This document shows positions 1-8,002 of a stretch of DNA of 37,965 nt, piece after piece. The position numbers and the translations under genes were made by a program. The stretch spans positions 4,028-41,992 of the forward strand of contig JAGRBF010000062.1 of NCBI GenBank assembly GCA_020434205.1, read 5' to 3'. This DNA comes from Calditrichota bacterium. Its GTDB lineage: Bacteria > Calditrichota > Calditrichia > RBG-13-44-9 > J075. Within the stretch, counting starts at the first letter, position 1; every line of letters begins with the position of its first letter. Below the pieces are notes generated by a model. The model was not told the DNA's origin and made no database searches. It saw nothing but the letters and a program-made list of their open reading frames with translations.

Positions 1-1122
1 GAAAACGCCCGTCTCCAATCCGGCGAAGAGGAGGAGCTGAATGCCGAACTCAAGGTGCTCAGTAATGTGGAAAAGTTATTTAGCCTCTGTGCAACCCTGA
101 ACAACCTTTTCTCCGGGGAGGCGTTTAGTCTTCTGCAGGGTGCTCAGGAAGCGGACGTCAAATTGAAGGAGCTGGCCCGCTATGCTACGGAATTGGGCAG
201 CATAAGCGAGGAGGTCTCGAGCGCCAGAATCGTTCTGGAAGAAGCCGCGCGAAGCGTGGAAAGTTTTGAAAGTTCCCTCGCCTATGATCCGGAGCGCCTG
301 GAAGCGGTGCAAAGCCGTCTGGAGGTGATCAACCTCCTTAAGAAGAAATACGGCGGCTCGGTCGAGGCGGTTTTGGCCCATCAGCAAAAACTTGCCGAAT
401 CTTTGGATCTCCGCAACAATTTTGAAGGGGAAATTTCACGACTGGGTAAACAGGTTGCGGAAAGCGCCGCCAATTATGCCCGCGCAGCGGAAACCCTGTC
501 TTCCGGACGGCATCGGGCCGCAGAGGCTATGCAGGCCTCGGTAGCTGAGAAGCTGATGGATCTGGGGATGCCCCGGATTCGCTTTCGGGCCGCGGTTGAG
601 CTGACCCCCGATCCCCGGGGAATTTACCTGAAAGACGGTGAACGGTATTCGGGAGACGGCCACGGAATTGACGCGGTAGAGTTTTTTATCTCCCCCAACC
701 CCGGGGAAGACTTTAAGCCGCTCAGCAAAATCGCCTCCGGTGGGGAAATTTCCCGCATTATGCTGGCCCTGAAATCGATCCTGGCCGATGTCGACCAGGT
801 CCCCACCCTCATTTTCGATGAAATCGACAGCGGGGTTTCCGGGCGAATTGCACAGGCGGTAGGTCGTAGTATTCTTGAACTTAGCACCAGCCACCAGATT
901 TTTTGCATCACCCACCTGCCCCAGATTGCCGCACAGGGGCAGACCCACTTTTCGGTGGAAAAATATGTTGAAGAGGATCGGACCTTTACCCGGATTTTGC
1001 CATTGGATGATCCGGGGCGCATCGAGGCCATCGCCAGCCTGATTGCCGGGGAAAACCTCAATGAAACGGTGCTGGCCAGTGCCCGTCAGCTCCTGGACGA
1101 AAACAGGGGAGCCGGTATTTAG
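1..1122 (+). CDS. recN: DNA repair protein RecN, C-terminal part (5' end outside window)
   Basis: The reading frame is open from the first base, so this is the last 373 residues of a protein usually about 550 long. RecN is an SMC-like ATPase that acts in double-strand break repair. Seen: an N-terminal stretch with the RecN-type 'LSNVEKL' segment, a long coiled-coil-like helical region, then the ABC-type C-terminal head with the signature motif 'ASGGEISRIMLALKS', Walker B 'TLIFDEIDSGVSG' and the H-loop 'ITHLPQIAA'. These motifs in this order are diagnostic of RecN rather than SMC or RecF. A GTG at position 55 lies inside the protein and is not the start. The stop is 35 bases before the next gene on the same strand. 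Intact at its 3' end. Confidence 0.96.
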   Translation, partial: ENARLQSGEEEELNAELKVLSNVEKLFSLCATLNNLFSGEAFSLLQGAQEADVKLKELARYATELGSISEEVSSARIVLEEAARSVESFESSLAYDPERLEAVQSRLEVINLLKKKYGGSVEAVLAHQQKLAESLDLRNNFEGEISRLGKQVAESAANYARAAETLSSGRHRAAEAMQASVAEKLMDLGMPRIRFRAAVELTPDPRGIYLKDGERYSGDGHGIDAVEFFISPNPGEDFKPLSKIASGGEISRIMLALKSILADVDQVPTLIFDEIDSGVSGRIAQAVGRSILELSTSHQIFCITHLPQIAAQGQTHFSVEKYVEEDRTFTRILPLDDPGRIEAIASLIAGENLNETVLASARQLLDENRGAGI

Positions 1123-1157
1123 GTTGGTGCGCCGGCTTATAACGGATTTCAGGATTT

Positions 1158-2927
1158 ATGATGACCTCATTTTGGTTTAAATCAGCATGCCTTTTTTTCC
1201 TGATGGTCGGTTTGGCAAACGCCGCGCCGGAGGAAGAGGCCGTGTCGACCTTCGACTGGTCCGCCCCCCAGGAAGTGCGCATCGCCCTGTGGCGGTATAC
1301 GGTCGGCAGCCAGGCGCCGGGCGATCCGACCCCGCCCACGGACTGGGTGGTGCTGGACAGCCTCCTGAATTACCCCGAAAACGGCAAAACAAATTATTGG
1401 CTGCGGCACCGCCTGCTAATTACCGGCCAACCGGATTCCTTGACCTTTCTGGCCCTTGCCTTGGCCAACGTTCCCACCGCCTACCAGGTTTACTGGGACG
1501 GGACCCTGGTCTTTACCAATGGGGAAGTGGCCGAAGGTGAAACACCCGAATCTCCCGGAAAATACAAGACCAGGGTAATCCTGTCGCAACAGAGAACGAC
1601 CCCGGGCCAACACATTCTGGAGCTGAGAGTCTCGGATTTGGGCGCCGCCGGGGAACGTTTCGTGGGGCGGGTCCGTTTTGGGCGGGCCGACCAACTGTGG
1701 ACCCGCGCTGATGCGCTCCGGGAACAGCAGATTTTCCATGTCGGCGCCTTTGGGCTGGCGGCGATTTTCGCTTTTGCCCTTTTCCTGGGCGGCGGCCGCA
1801 ACAGCGCCTATCTGTATTTTGCCATCTACAGCCTGGCGGTGGTGGTAAACGGGCTGGTCAATATTCTGACCCTCTTCGGCGATTTCCCGGTTAATCGTTT
1901 TGAATACATCCGGTGGTTTTTCCATTTTATTGCGCCCTGCGCCATGTTCCTGCTCGGGGTTTTTATCATTAAAAATTTCCGCATTCCCCACCAGCGTTTC
2001 CACGCCGTCGTTCTGGCGGTGGCGTTAATCATCCTGGAGGGGCTGGGGGGAGAGGAAAAGCTGCTCTGGGTGGTGGTTTATTTTGCCCTGCTGCTGGGGT
2101 ATGCCATTCGGAAACGCCGGGCCGGGAGTATCCTGGTATCCCTGGGAATTCTGGTCTCCTCTTATCTGGATCTGCGCTTTTTTCTCAATGAAGGAACCTA
2201 CGGCTATTCTTTCGGCATGATGTTTATGGTATTCTGCGTGGCAATGGGCATCAGCCGGCAAATCCGTCAGCAAAACCGCGAAACGGAAAGGGCCCTTCTT
2301 CATTCCGCACGGCTGGAAAACGAACTGCTGAAAAGAAATATCCAGCCCCATTTCTTAATGAATACCCTGCTGTCCGTGGTGTCCTGGATTCGCCAGGATC
2401 CCGATAAAGCGGTAGCGCTGATCCAGGCCCTTGCCAAGGAATTCCGCCTGATCAACCAGATTTCCGGGGAACGGGAAATTCCCCTGCAGCGGGAAATCGA
2501 ATTGTGTCGCATACACCTCGATTTGATGGGATATCGACACAATGCTTCCTATACGCTGGAACTCCCCCAAAGCCCACCGGAAGCCAGCATTCCCCCGATG
2601 GTATTCCATACCCTGGTGGAAAATGGCCTTACCCATGCCTATCGCTCCACCGAGGATGGCACCTTCCGCCTGGATTGGGAAATCTCCGAGAGCGAAATTT
2701 GCTATCACCTCAGTAATGACGGCTCCCGCCTCAAACAACTCAAGGTGGATTCTCCGGAAACCATTGAGGAGGGCATGGGGATTCGCTACGTTAAAGCCCG
2801 CCTGGAGGAGAGTTACCCCGGCCGCTGGGACCTGAAATACGGCATGCTCGGGGAGCGTTGGCGCGTTTCCATTGTTCTGCCGAAAACGACCGTATTATCC
2901 GAGAACAGCTTTCCGCAGGCCGGTTAG
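1158..2927 (+). CDS. LytS-type sensor histidine kinase with periplasmic sensor and 7TM region
   Basis: 589 residues. An N-terminal signal segment (residues 1-22, ending at ANA) is followed by a periplasmic beta-rich domain (about 40-190), resembling sensor domains that precede 7TM receptor modules. Next comes a block of about seven hydrophobic helices (about 195-375), then a LytS/His_kinase-type transmitter with phosphoacceptor His398 in 'NIQPHFLMNTL'. The HATPase domain has the N-box 'HTLVENGLTHAY' and the G-box 'EGMGIRYVKARL'. Such kinases normally phosphorylate LytTR regulators. No regulator is adjacent; the nearest LytTR regulator starts at 10954. The start ATG is preceded by AGGA at 1151-1154. 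The next gene begins 12 bases after the stop, suggesting co-transcription with the helicase. The ligand cannot be predicted. Confidence 0.9.
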   Translation: MMTSFWFKSACLFFLMVGLANAAPEEEAVSTFDWSAPQEVRIALWRYTVGSQAPGDPTPPTDWVVLDSLLNYPENGKTNYWLRHRLLITGQPDSLTFLALALANVPTAYQVYWDGTLVFTNGEVAEGETPESPGKYKTRVILSQQRTTPGQHILELRVSDLGAAGERFVGRVRFGRADQLWTRADALREQQIFHVGAFGLAAIFAFALFLGGGRNSAYLYFAIYSLAVVVNGLVNILTLFGDFPVNRFEYIRWFFHFIAPCAMFLLGVFIIKNFRIPHQRFHAVVLAVALIILEGLGGEEKLLWVVVYFALLLGYAIRKRRAGSILVSLGILVSSYLDLRFFLNEGTYGYSFGMMFMVFCVAMGISRQIRQQNRETERALLHSARLENELLKRNIQPHFLMNTLLSVVSWIRQDPDKAVALIQALAKEFRLINQISGEREIPLQREIELCRIHLDLMGYRHNASYTLELPQSPPEASIPPMVFHTLVENGLTHAYRSTEDGTFRLDWEISESEICYHLSNDGSRLKQLKVDSPETIEEGMGIRYVKARLEESYPGRWDLKYGMLGERWRVSIVLPKTTVLSENSFPQAG

Positions 2928-2939
2928 GGCACGTCGCGC

Positions 2940-5900
2940 ATGGATGGAACACCTTACATTTACCTTAACTTTGTGCGCTTTCGCGACCAGTTGGAAACCC
3001 ATCTGATCGACCTTCGCAAGCGTCATCGCGGGGAACTCTTTCCCACCCTGCATCCGGAAACGCCCATTCTGGATTATTTTGTGGAGACCTTCTTCGACGA
3101 AGGGCATCCCGCCACCTATCTTTTCAGCAACAGCTCCCTGAAGGATCGTCAGGTAGACCTGACCATCCGCTCCCCGCGAACACGATTGATCGGGGAAGAG
3201 ATGCCGGAAGGCATTTCTCTCTGCGTTCGCGGAACCCTGGGACCCCCGCACGATCCCAGCCCGGAGGTGGTGGTGGATCGCATCAGTGAGGTTGCCGAAG
3301 CGCCTCAGCGAACCTTTGAGAAAGATGTTGAGGTAATACCGGTTGTTTCTCCCAAAAACCGGGTCAAAAATGTACTGACCCCCGCCTTTGTCCGCAATCT
3401 TCCGGAAATTTCCCGGATTACCCGGGAAAAGCTCTCCCATTGGATCGATTATCTGGACTGGCAGGCAGCCATTCTGGAAAGCCGCCAAAAGGGCTTTTTG
3501 TATCGCCAACTCACCGTCGAGAAGGACCAGGTGGTGCTCAGCGCGGTTTTTCAAAATCAGGATGCCCTTAACGAAGCGCTGGAGATTGTGAAACGGGAAA
3601 GTATGGAAATTTACCCGCCCCGCGCTTCACTACAGGCACTGACCTTTCAACCGGATCGCAATGGGCGCTTTAACGGCCGTTGGCTGGGGAGTTTTATCCG
3701 ATCGGAGCCCATCGAAAAACCGAACCCGGAACTGCTGAACAATTTGCCCTGGCCGGATGCCAAAGCGGCCCGCCTGTTTTTTGCCTTTTCGGAAAAGGAT
3801 CAGCGCAGCTACCAGGCGGTACACCCGGATTACCGGGATGAAACCCGGGACTACATCCGCAAACAATTCCCCGCTGCCGGCTTTTTTAGTGTTTCGCTGT
3901 TCGGGGAAATGTCTCTTTTGCAGCGCCAGAAGGCTGCCCTCAACAAACTGGCGGAGACGTCCGGATATGCCCCGTTTCTGTCCAGTTGGCTTTTTGATAT
4001 CGAACAGGCCAATCTGCCCCAGATTTCCCCGGAAATTGACCACTGGTTGTTGGATGGCATCAACGAAGGGCAACAGCGCGCTATTCACAAAATTCTGGGG
4101 GCTCCCGATGTTGCATTGCTTCAGGGACCTCCCGGGACCGGTAAAACCACCGTCATCGGGGAGGCCATCTACCAGTTGGTGCGCCAGGGGAAAAAAGTTC
4201 TCCTGGCCTCCCAGGCCAATCTGGCGGTGGACAATGCCCTGGAGAAGCTGGCCTCGGTGCCGGAGATCCGGGCAATTCGCCTCGGGCGAAGCCATAAGCT
4301 CTCCGAGGAGGGGCAGGCCTTTGCCGAAGACCAGGCCCTCCGCAAGTTTTACCATGCCATCGGTGAAGCACTGGAAGATCGCTATTTGAGCCGATGGGGT
4401 GCCGCTGATGAAGCCGCCGAGGAACTGCAGGTTTATCTGCAAAAACTCGAGGATCTGGTGGCGCGCGGCAAGGCCGTTAAGGTAGAGAAGGACAATGCCA
4501 TTGCCGGGGAAGGGAGTGCTGCTGAGCTATTCACCGGAGAGGATATCACCCGCGGGGCCAACCGCTCTGAGATGGTGCACCTCCAGCAACAGCGCCTCTT
4601 TGCGCTGGCCGATTTTCTGGAAAAAGGGGGCGAGCACCGCCTGGTAATTCACGAAAAGCTCCTGGATTTAATTTGGCGCTCCCTGGTGGTCCCGCTGTCT
4701 CGCCTCACTCGCTACAAGATTGATATCAATCCGTTTTGGCTGGAAAATGACGAGCGCTATTCCAATGATGAAAAAACCGTCTTCTTCGAAGAGATTTACC
4801 GGAAGTGGTTAAACATCCGGGAAATGCTGCCGGATTTACAGTTGGAATTCCGGGAACGTCTGGAGGTCCCGGACAACAAACCCCGTAATAAGGCGCTTTA
4901 CCAGAAATTGTTTACCCGGGTGGAGAAAGGGCAGCCCTTCTACCGTTACCTGGCCCATCCCGCTTTGGACGATCACAAGGTCGGGCTCTTTCTAAAAGAA
5001 AGCGCCCGGGCTCTGGAAAGCACCGAAAACCATCTCTCCGCAGCCGTGGCAACTCTGGTCAAAAATTTACATGAGATGGCGACCCGGCTTGGGGAGGCGG
5101 GTGAGCTTACGGATTTCCACGGCGAAAACCCGACCGGCGTTTCGGACCAACCCGAAGAGCTGGCGCCAACGGAAGAGGGTATTGGAGAAGAAGAGCAGGA
5201 GAGCGCGGTTTTAATCGCCAAAATGCGCGAGGAGGGTATCATCTCAGGAGAGATGGCCGAGGCCGGCAGCGCGGATTTGATTACCCACCTTCGCCAGCGC
5301 ATTTCCGACCTGCTGGATGCCAATCTGTCGGAGTCTATTGAAGATTCGGGATTCCGCGATAAATGGGAACCCCTGCTGAGGGAATGGTCCGCGTTGATGC
5401 GGGAGCCCGAACAGCTGGCCAATGATAACCAGCATTATATGGACATTTACCTTCGCAACTGTAACGTAATCGGGATTACCTGCAACGAAAATCCCCGCCT
5501 GCTGGAGGGCAAAGGTCAGCACTTTTTTGACGTGGCGATTATCGATGAGGTCAGCAAGGCCACCCCGCCGGAATTAATTATGCCAATGATTATGGCCCGC
5601 AAATCGATTCTGGTGGGAGACCATCGCCAGTTGCCCCCTTTGTTTAAGGAAAGGGAGGGCAGTTGGAGCGAGGCCGTTGCCGCCCTGGCCTTGCACGAAG
5701 AGGAACACCCCGCCGCCCACCTGCTAACCGAGGAAAACTTTTTCAAATTTCGCGATATGGTTACCGCTGCCCTTTTCAAAGAGTATTTTGAAAAGGCCCC
5801 GCAGGCCATTAAAACCACCCTGCTGACCCAATATCGAATGCATCCCCAGATCATGGACGTGGTCAATTTTTTTTACGACCATAATCTGAACTGCGGGCTG

Positions 5901-6572
5901 AAGGACCCTGAGAAAGACCGCAATCACGGCCTTACCCTCACCAACCCCGAACAAATTTCCTGGCTCACGCCCGATTTACATGCCATGTGGATCGACACCA
6001 GCAAGGATGGCGACGGCAAGCCGCACTACGAACGCCAGAGCGGCACCTCCAAAATCAACAATCTGGAAATTGCCGCCATCGACCGGATGCTGGAGGAAAT
6101 GAACCTGGCTTACCGGGAACGCGGTTTTGGCCAGACCCAACGCAAGGAGGTGGGGGTCATTTCTTTTTACGGGCGCCAGGTGGCCGAACTCCGGCGCCGG
6201 ATCCGGCGGGATGCCTACGAATGCTTGGATATCGACGTCAACACTGTGGATCAATTCCAGGGCAAGGAAAAACCGGTCATTCTGGTGAGCCTGGTGCGCA
6301 ACACCCCTGCCGGCGCCGCTGCCGCCAACGCCTTTGTCAAACAATTCGAGCGCATCAATGTCGCCTTCTCCCGGGCTCAGGAGCTGTTGGTGATTTTCGG
6401 GGCCCGCCATACCTTCGAGAAATGCGAGGTGGAGTTGCCCCTGATGGATCAGAAAGGCACCCTAAAAAAGGCGGTTTACGGCGAAATTATGGAAATGCTC
6501 AACCGCAGGGCGGCCATGTGGCCGGCCGGAGAGGTACTGCTCAAGGAGACGGGTAGAGGAGGACGGCGATGA
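2940..6572 (+). CDS. Large Upf1/Dna2-like superfamily 1 helicase
   Basis: 1210 residues. Helicase motifs in order: Q-like 'NEGQQRAI' near 375, motif I/Walker A GPPGTGKT at 396-403, motif Ia 'ASQANLAVDNAL', motif II 'IIDEVSKATPPEL' with Asp869-Glu870, motif III 'VGDHRQLPP', motif IV 'LTQYRMHPQIM', motif V 'NTVDQFQGKEKPVI' and motif VI 'RINVAFSRAQELL'. This is the SF1B Upf1-like pattern, so an ATP-driven nucleic-acid translocase is expected. The first 370 residues match no domain I recognise. About 430 residues separate motif Ia from motif II, with helical and acidic stretches (glutamate-rich near 740-760). No nuclease motif was seen. It lies 12 bases after the kinase and overlaps the next gene by 4 bases (ATGA), implying translational coupling. 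Whether it acts on RNA or DNA is unknown. Confidence 0.9.
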   Translation: MDGTPYIYLNFVRFRDQLETHLIDLRKRHRGELFPTLHPETPILDYFVETFFDEGHPATYLFSNSSLKDRQVDLTIRSPRTRLIGEEMPEGISLCVRGTLGPPHDPSPEVVVDRISEVAEAPQRTFEKDVEVIPVVSPKNRVKNVLTPAFVRNLPEISRITREKLSHWIDYLDWQAAILESRQKGFLYRQLTVEKDQVVLSAVFQNQDALNEALEIVKRESMEIYPPRASLQALTFQPDRNGRFNGRWLGSFIRSEPIEKPNPELLNNLPWPDAKAARLFFAFSEKDQRSYQAVHPDYRDETRDYIRKQFPAAGFFSVSLFGEMSLLQRQKAALNKLAETSGYAPFLSSWLFDIEQANLPQISPEIDHWLLDGINEGQQRAIHKILGAPDVALLQGPPGTGKTTVIGEAIYQLVRQGKKVLLASQANLAVDNALEKLASVPEIRAIRLGRSHKLSEEGQAFAEDQALRKFYHAIGEALEDRYLSRWGAADEAAEELQVYLQKLEDLVARGKAVKVEKDNAIAGEGSAAELFTGEDITRGANRSEMVHLQQQRLFALADFLEKGGEHRLVIHEKLLDLIWRSLVVPLSRLTRYKIDINPFWLENDERYSNDEKTVFFEEIYRKWLNIREMLPDLQLEFRERLEVPDNKPRNKALYQKLFTRVEKGQPFYRYLAHPALDDHKVGLFLKESARALESTENHLSAAVATLVKNLHEMATRLGEAGELTDFHGENPTGVSDQPEELAPTEEGIGEEEQESAVLIAKMREEGIISGEMAEAGSADLITHLRQRISDLLDANLSESIEDSGFRDKWEPLLREWSALMREPEQLANDNQHYMDIYLRNCNVIGITCNENPRLLEGKGQHFFDVAIIDEVSKATPPELIMPMIMARKSILVGDHRQLPPLFKEREGSWSEAVAALALHEEEHPAAHLLTEENFFKFRDMVTAALFKEYFEKAPQAIKTTLLTQYRMHPQIMDVVNFFYDHNLNCGLKDPEKDRNHGLTLTNPEQISWLTPDLHAMWIDTSKDGDGKPHYERQSGTSKINNLEIAAIDRMLEEMNLAYRERGFGQTQRKEVGVISFYGRQVAELRRRIRRDAYECLDIDVNTVDQFQGKEKPVILVSLVRNTPAGAAAANAFVKQFERINVAFSRAQELLVIFGARHTFEKCEVELPLMDQKGTLKKAVYGEIMEMLNRRAAMWPAGEVLLKETGRGGRR

Positions 6573-7945
6573 GGATTGCCCGCATCAATCTCCTGTTTCC
6601 GGTGTGGAAAATGTCCGGCACGGTCGGCTTCAGCCAGCATCGCAGGGCCACCCTTTTTGAGAAAATCCTCCTGGACATCAGCCATAATTTTGGGAATGAT
6701 CCCCATTATGCCGGCGAAACCCTTTACGATCTGCTGACCCGGATTGCCTGCATTTCCGAATGCGATGCCTTTGTTTTGCCCGCCCTGACCCAGATGATCG
6801 ACAACGGCATCATCACCTGCCAGACCCCGTTCCGGTCCCTGAGAGGCGTCCGTCTCGAGGATCTTCACCTCACCGAAGCAGGGGTCGCCATGGCAAAAGC
6901 CGGGTCGGTGGCCGGCGAATTGAGCGAAAAGGCGGTCGAGCTCTACCTGGACCCCCTACGCCGGGAAATCCTCTCCGAGGAGGACCAGGACAACCTGACC
7001 GGCGAACCCTTCGGCCGGACCTTTCCCGAACCGGTGCAGGAGGCGGATCTGGACAATCTGGCGGTGCGGCACTTCCGGGAGGCGCCGCCAGACTGGCTTA
7101 AGGAGGGGGATCAGATAACCCGGGTAAACCTCCACAAACAGGCTACCCTGTGGCGGAGCACCTTCGGAGAAATTCGCCTGGCGGAGAATGCCGAACTGGT
7201 TCTGGATTTTGGTCATGCGGATATCAACGACCATTTTGCCGAAATGGCGCCGGAGGACCTGGCCGAACAGTATTTTGCCCCGGCATTTCGGGCAGACGGG
7301 CTGGAAAAACTGGTCCCGGCAGGGGTGGTGGATCTGGCGCGTTTAAACCCTGCCCCGGAGCAGATTTTCGCGCCGGCCCGAATCGAAGAGTTTATGGCCC
7401 TGGAGAATCCGGGTATCCATTTTTTGCGCTACCGGGAAGGTCTGGAAGATCAGCTGACCCTGCGGGATAACACCCTGATGGTTGTGTTCGAATATTTGCC
7501 CGAAGATAATCCCGAAGGGGTGGCGTGGGATGAAAAACGAAATGCCGCCATTGTTTACCTGGACGAACGTTTTCCCATAAACGGCTGCCTGTACCTCAAC
7601 CACAACCGGGACAACCTCTTCCTGGCCAAAGTCGCCTACCGTTTGCGGGGCAAAACCTTTACCGCGCCGATGGGCTTCGTTTTGTCCGGAAATCACCGCA
7701 GGTTGGATCCCACCCCCTTTTACGAGCTGGTATCCGAAATTCTGGATACCGCGGACAGCAGCGATTATCAGCTCATCAAGCTCTTCTGGAAATCTCCTCA
7801 GGCGGTCTTTCAGGATGTCTACGGTCAGGTAAAACGGCGGGTGCGGGAACGCACCGCCCTCATGGAGGAGCTGGGGGAGTTCCGGGAGCGCATCCGGCGT
7901 ATTCGCCCCGGCAGCACTCTGCGCACCATTGATCTGGATCCGTGA
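6569..7945 (+). CDS. Unrecognised protein translationally coupled to the helicase
   Basis: 458 residues; I do not recognise the family. The start ATG overlaps the helicase stop (ATGA), and there is an AGGA-type sequence about 10 bases upstream, so the two are very probably made together. Residues about 45-115 read like a winged-helix: helices, 'LPALTQMIDNGII', a short beta wing, then 'LEDLHLTEAGVAMAKAG', as in DNA-binding wings that end in LTEAG. The middle (about 120-400) is mixed alpha/beta with no catalytic signature that I can name. The last 40 residues are basic and helical ('VKRRVRERTALMEELGEF'). No signal peptide or membrane segment, so cytoplasmic. Inferred role: specificity or adaptor subunit for the helicase. 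It could equally be a regulator. Confidence 0.75.
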   Translation: MRIARINLLFPVWKMSGTVGFSQHRRATLFEKILLDISHNFGNDPHYAGETLYDLLTRIACISECDAFVLPALTQMIDNGIITCQTPFRSLRGVRLEDLHLTEAGVAMAKAGSVAGELSEKAVELYLDPLRREILSEEDQDNLTGEPFGRTFPEPVQEADLDNLAVRHFREAPPDWLKEGDQITRVNLHKQATLWRSTFGEIRLAENAELVLDFGHADINDHFAEMAPEDLAEQYFAPAFRADGLEKLVPAGVVDLARLNPAPEQIFAPARIEEFMALENPGIHFLRYREGLEDQLTLRDNTLMVVFEYLPEDNPEGVAWDEKRNAAIVYLDERFPINGCLYLNHNRDNLFLAKVAYRLRGKTFTAPMGFVLSGNHRRLDPTPFYELVSEILDTADSSDYQLIKLFWKSPQAVFQDVYGQVKRRVRERTALMEELGEFRERIRRIRPGSTLRTIDLDP

Positions 7946-8002
7946 CGGCGTTTCCCATACCCCAAAGTCCTGAGAGTGGTTCTCTGGCCTTCTACCGGCA
8001 AA

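Noticed and set aside
2940-7945. Known defence system (BREX, DISARM, Zorya, Gabija)
   Set aside because: No methylase, nuclease, PglZ, Zor motor or OLD ATPase genes accompany the helicase pair, so none of these labels fits.
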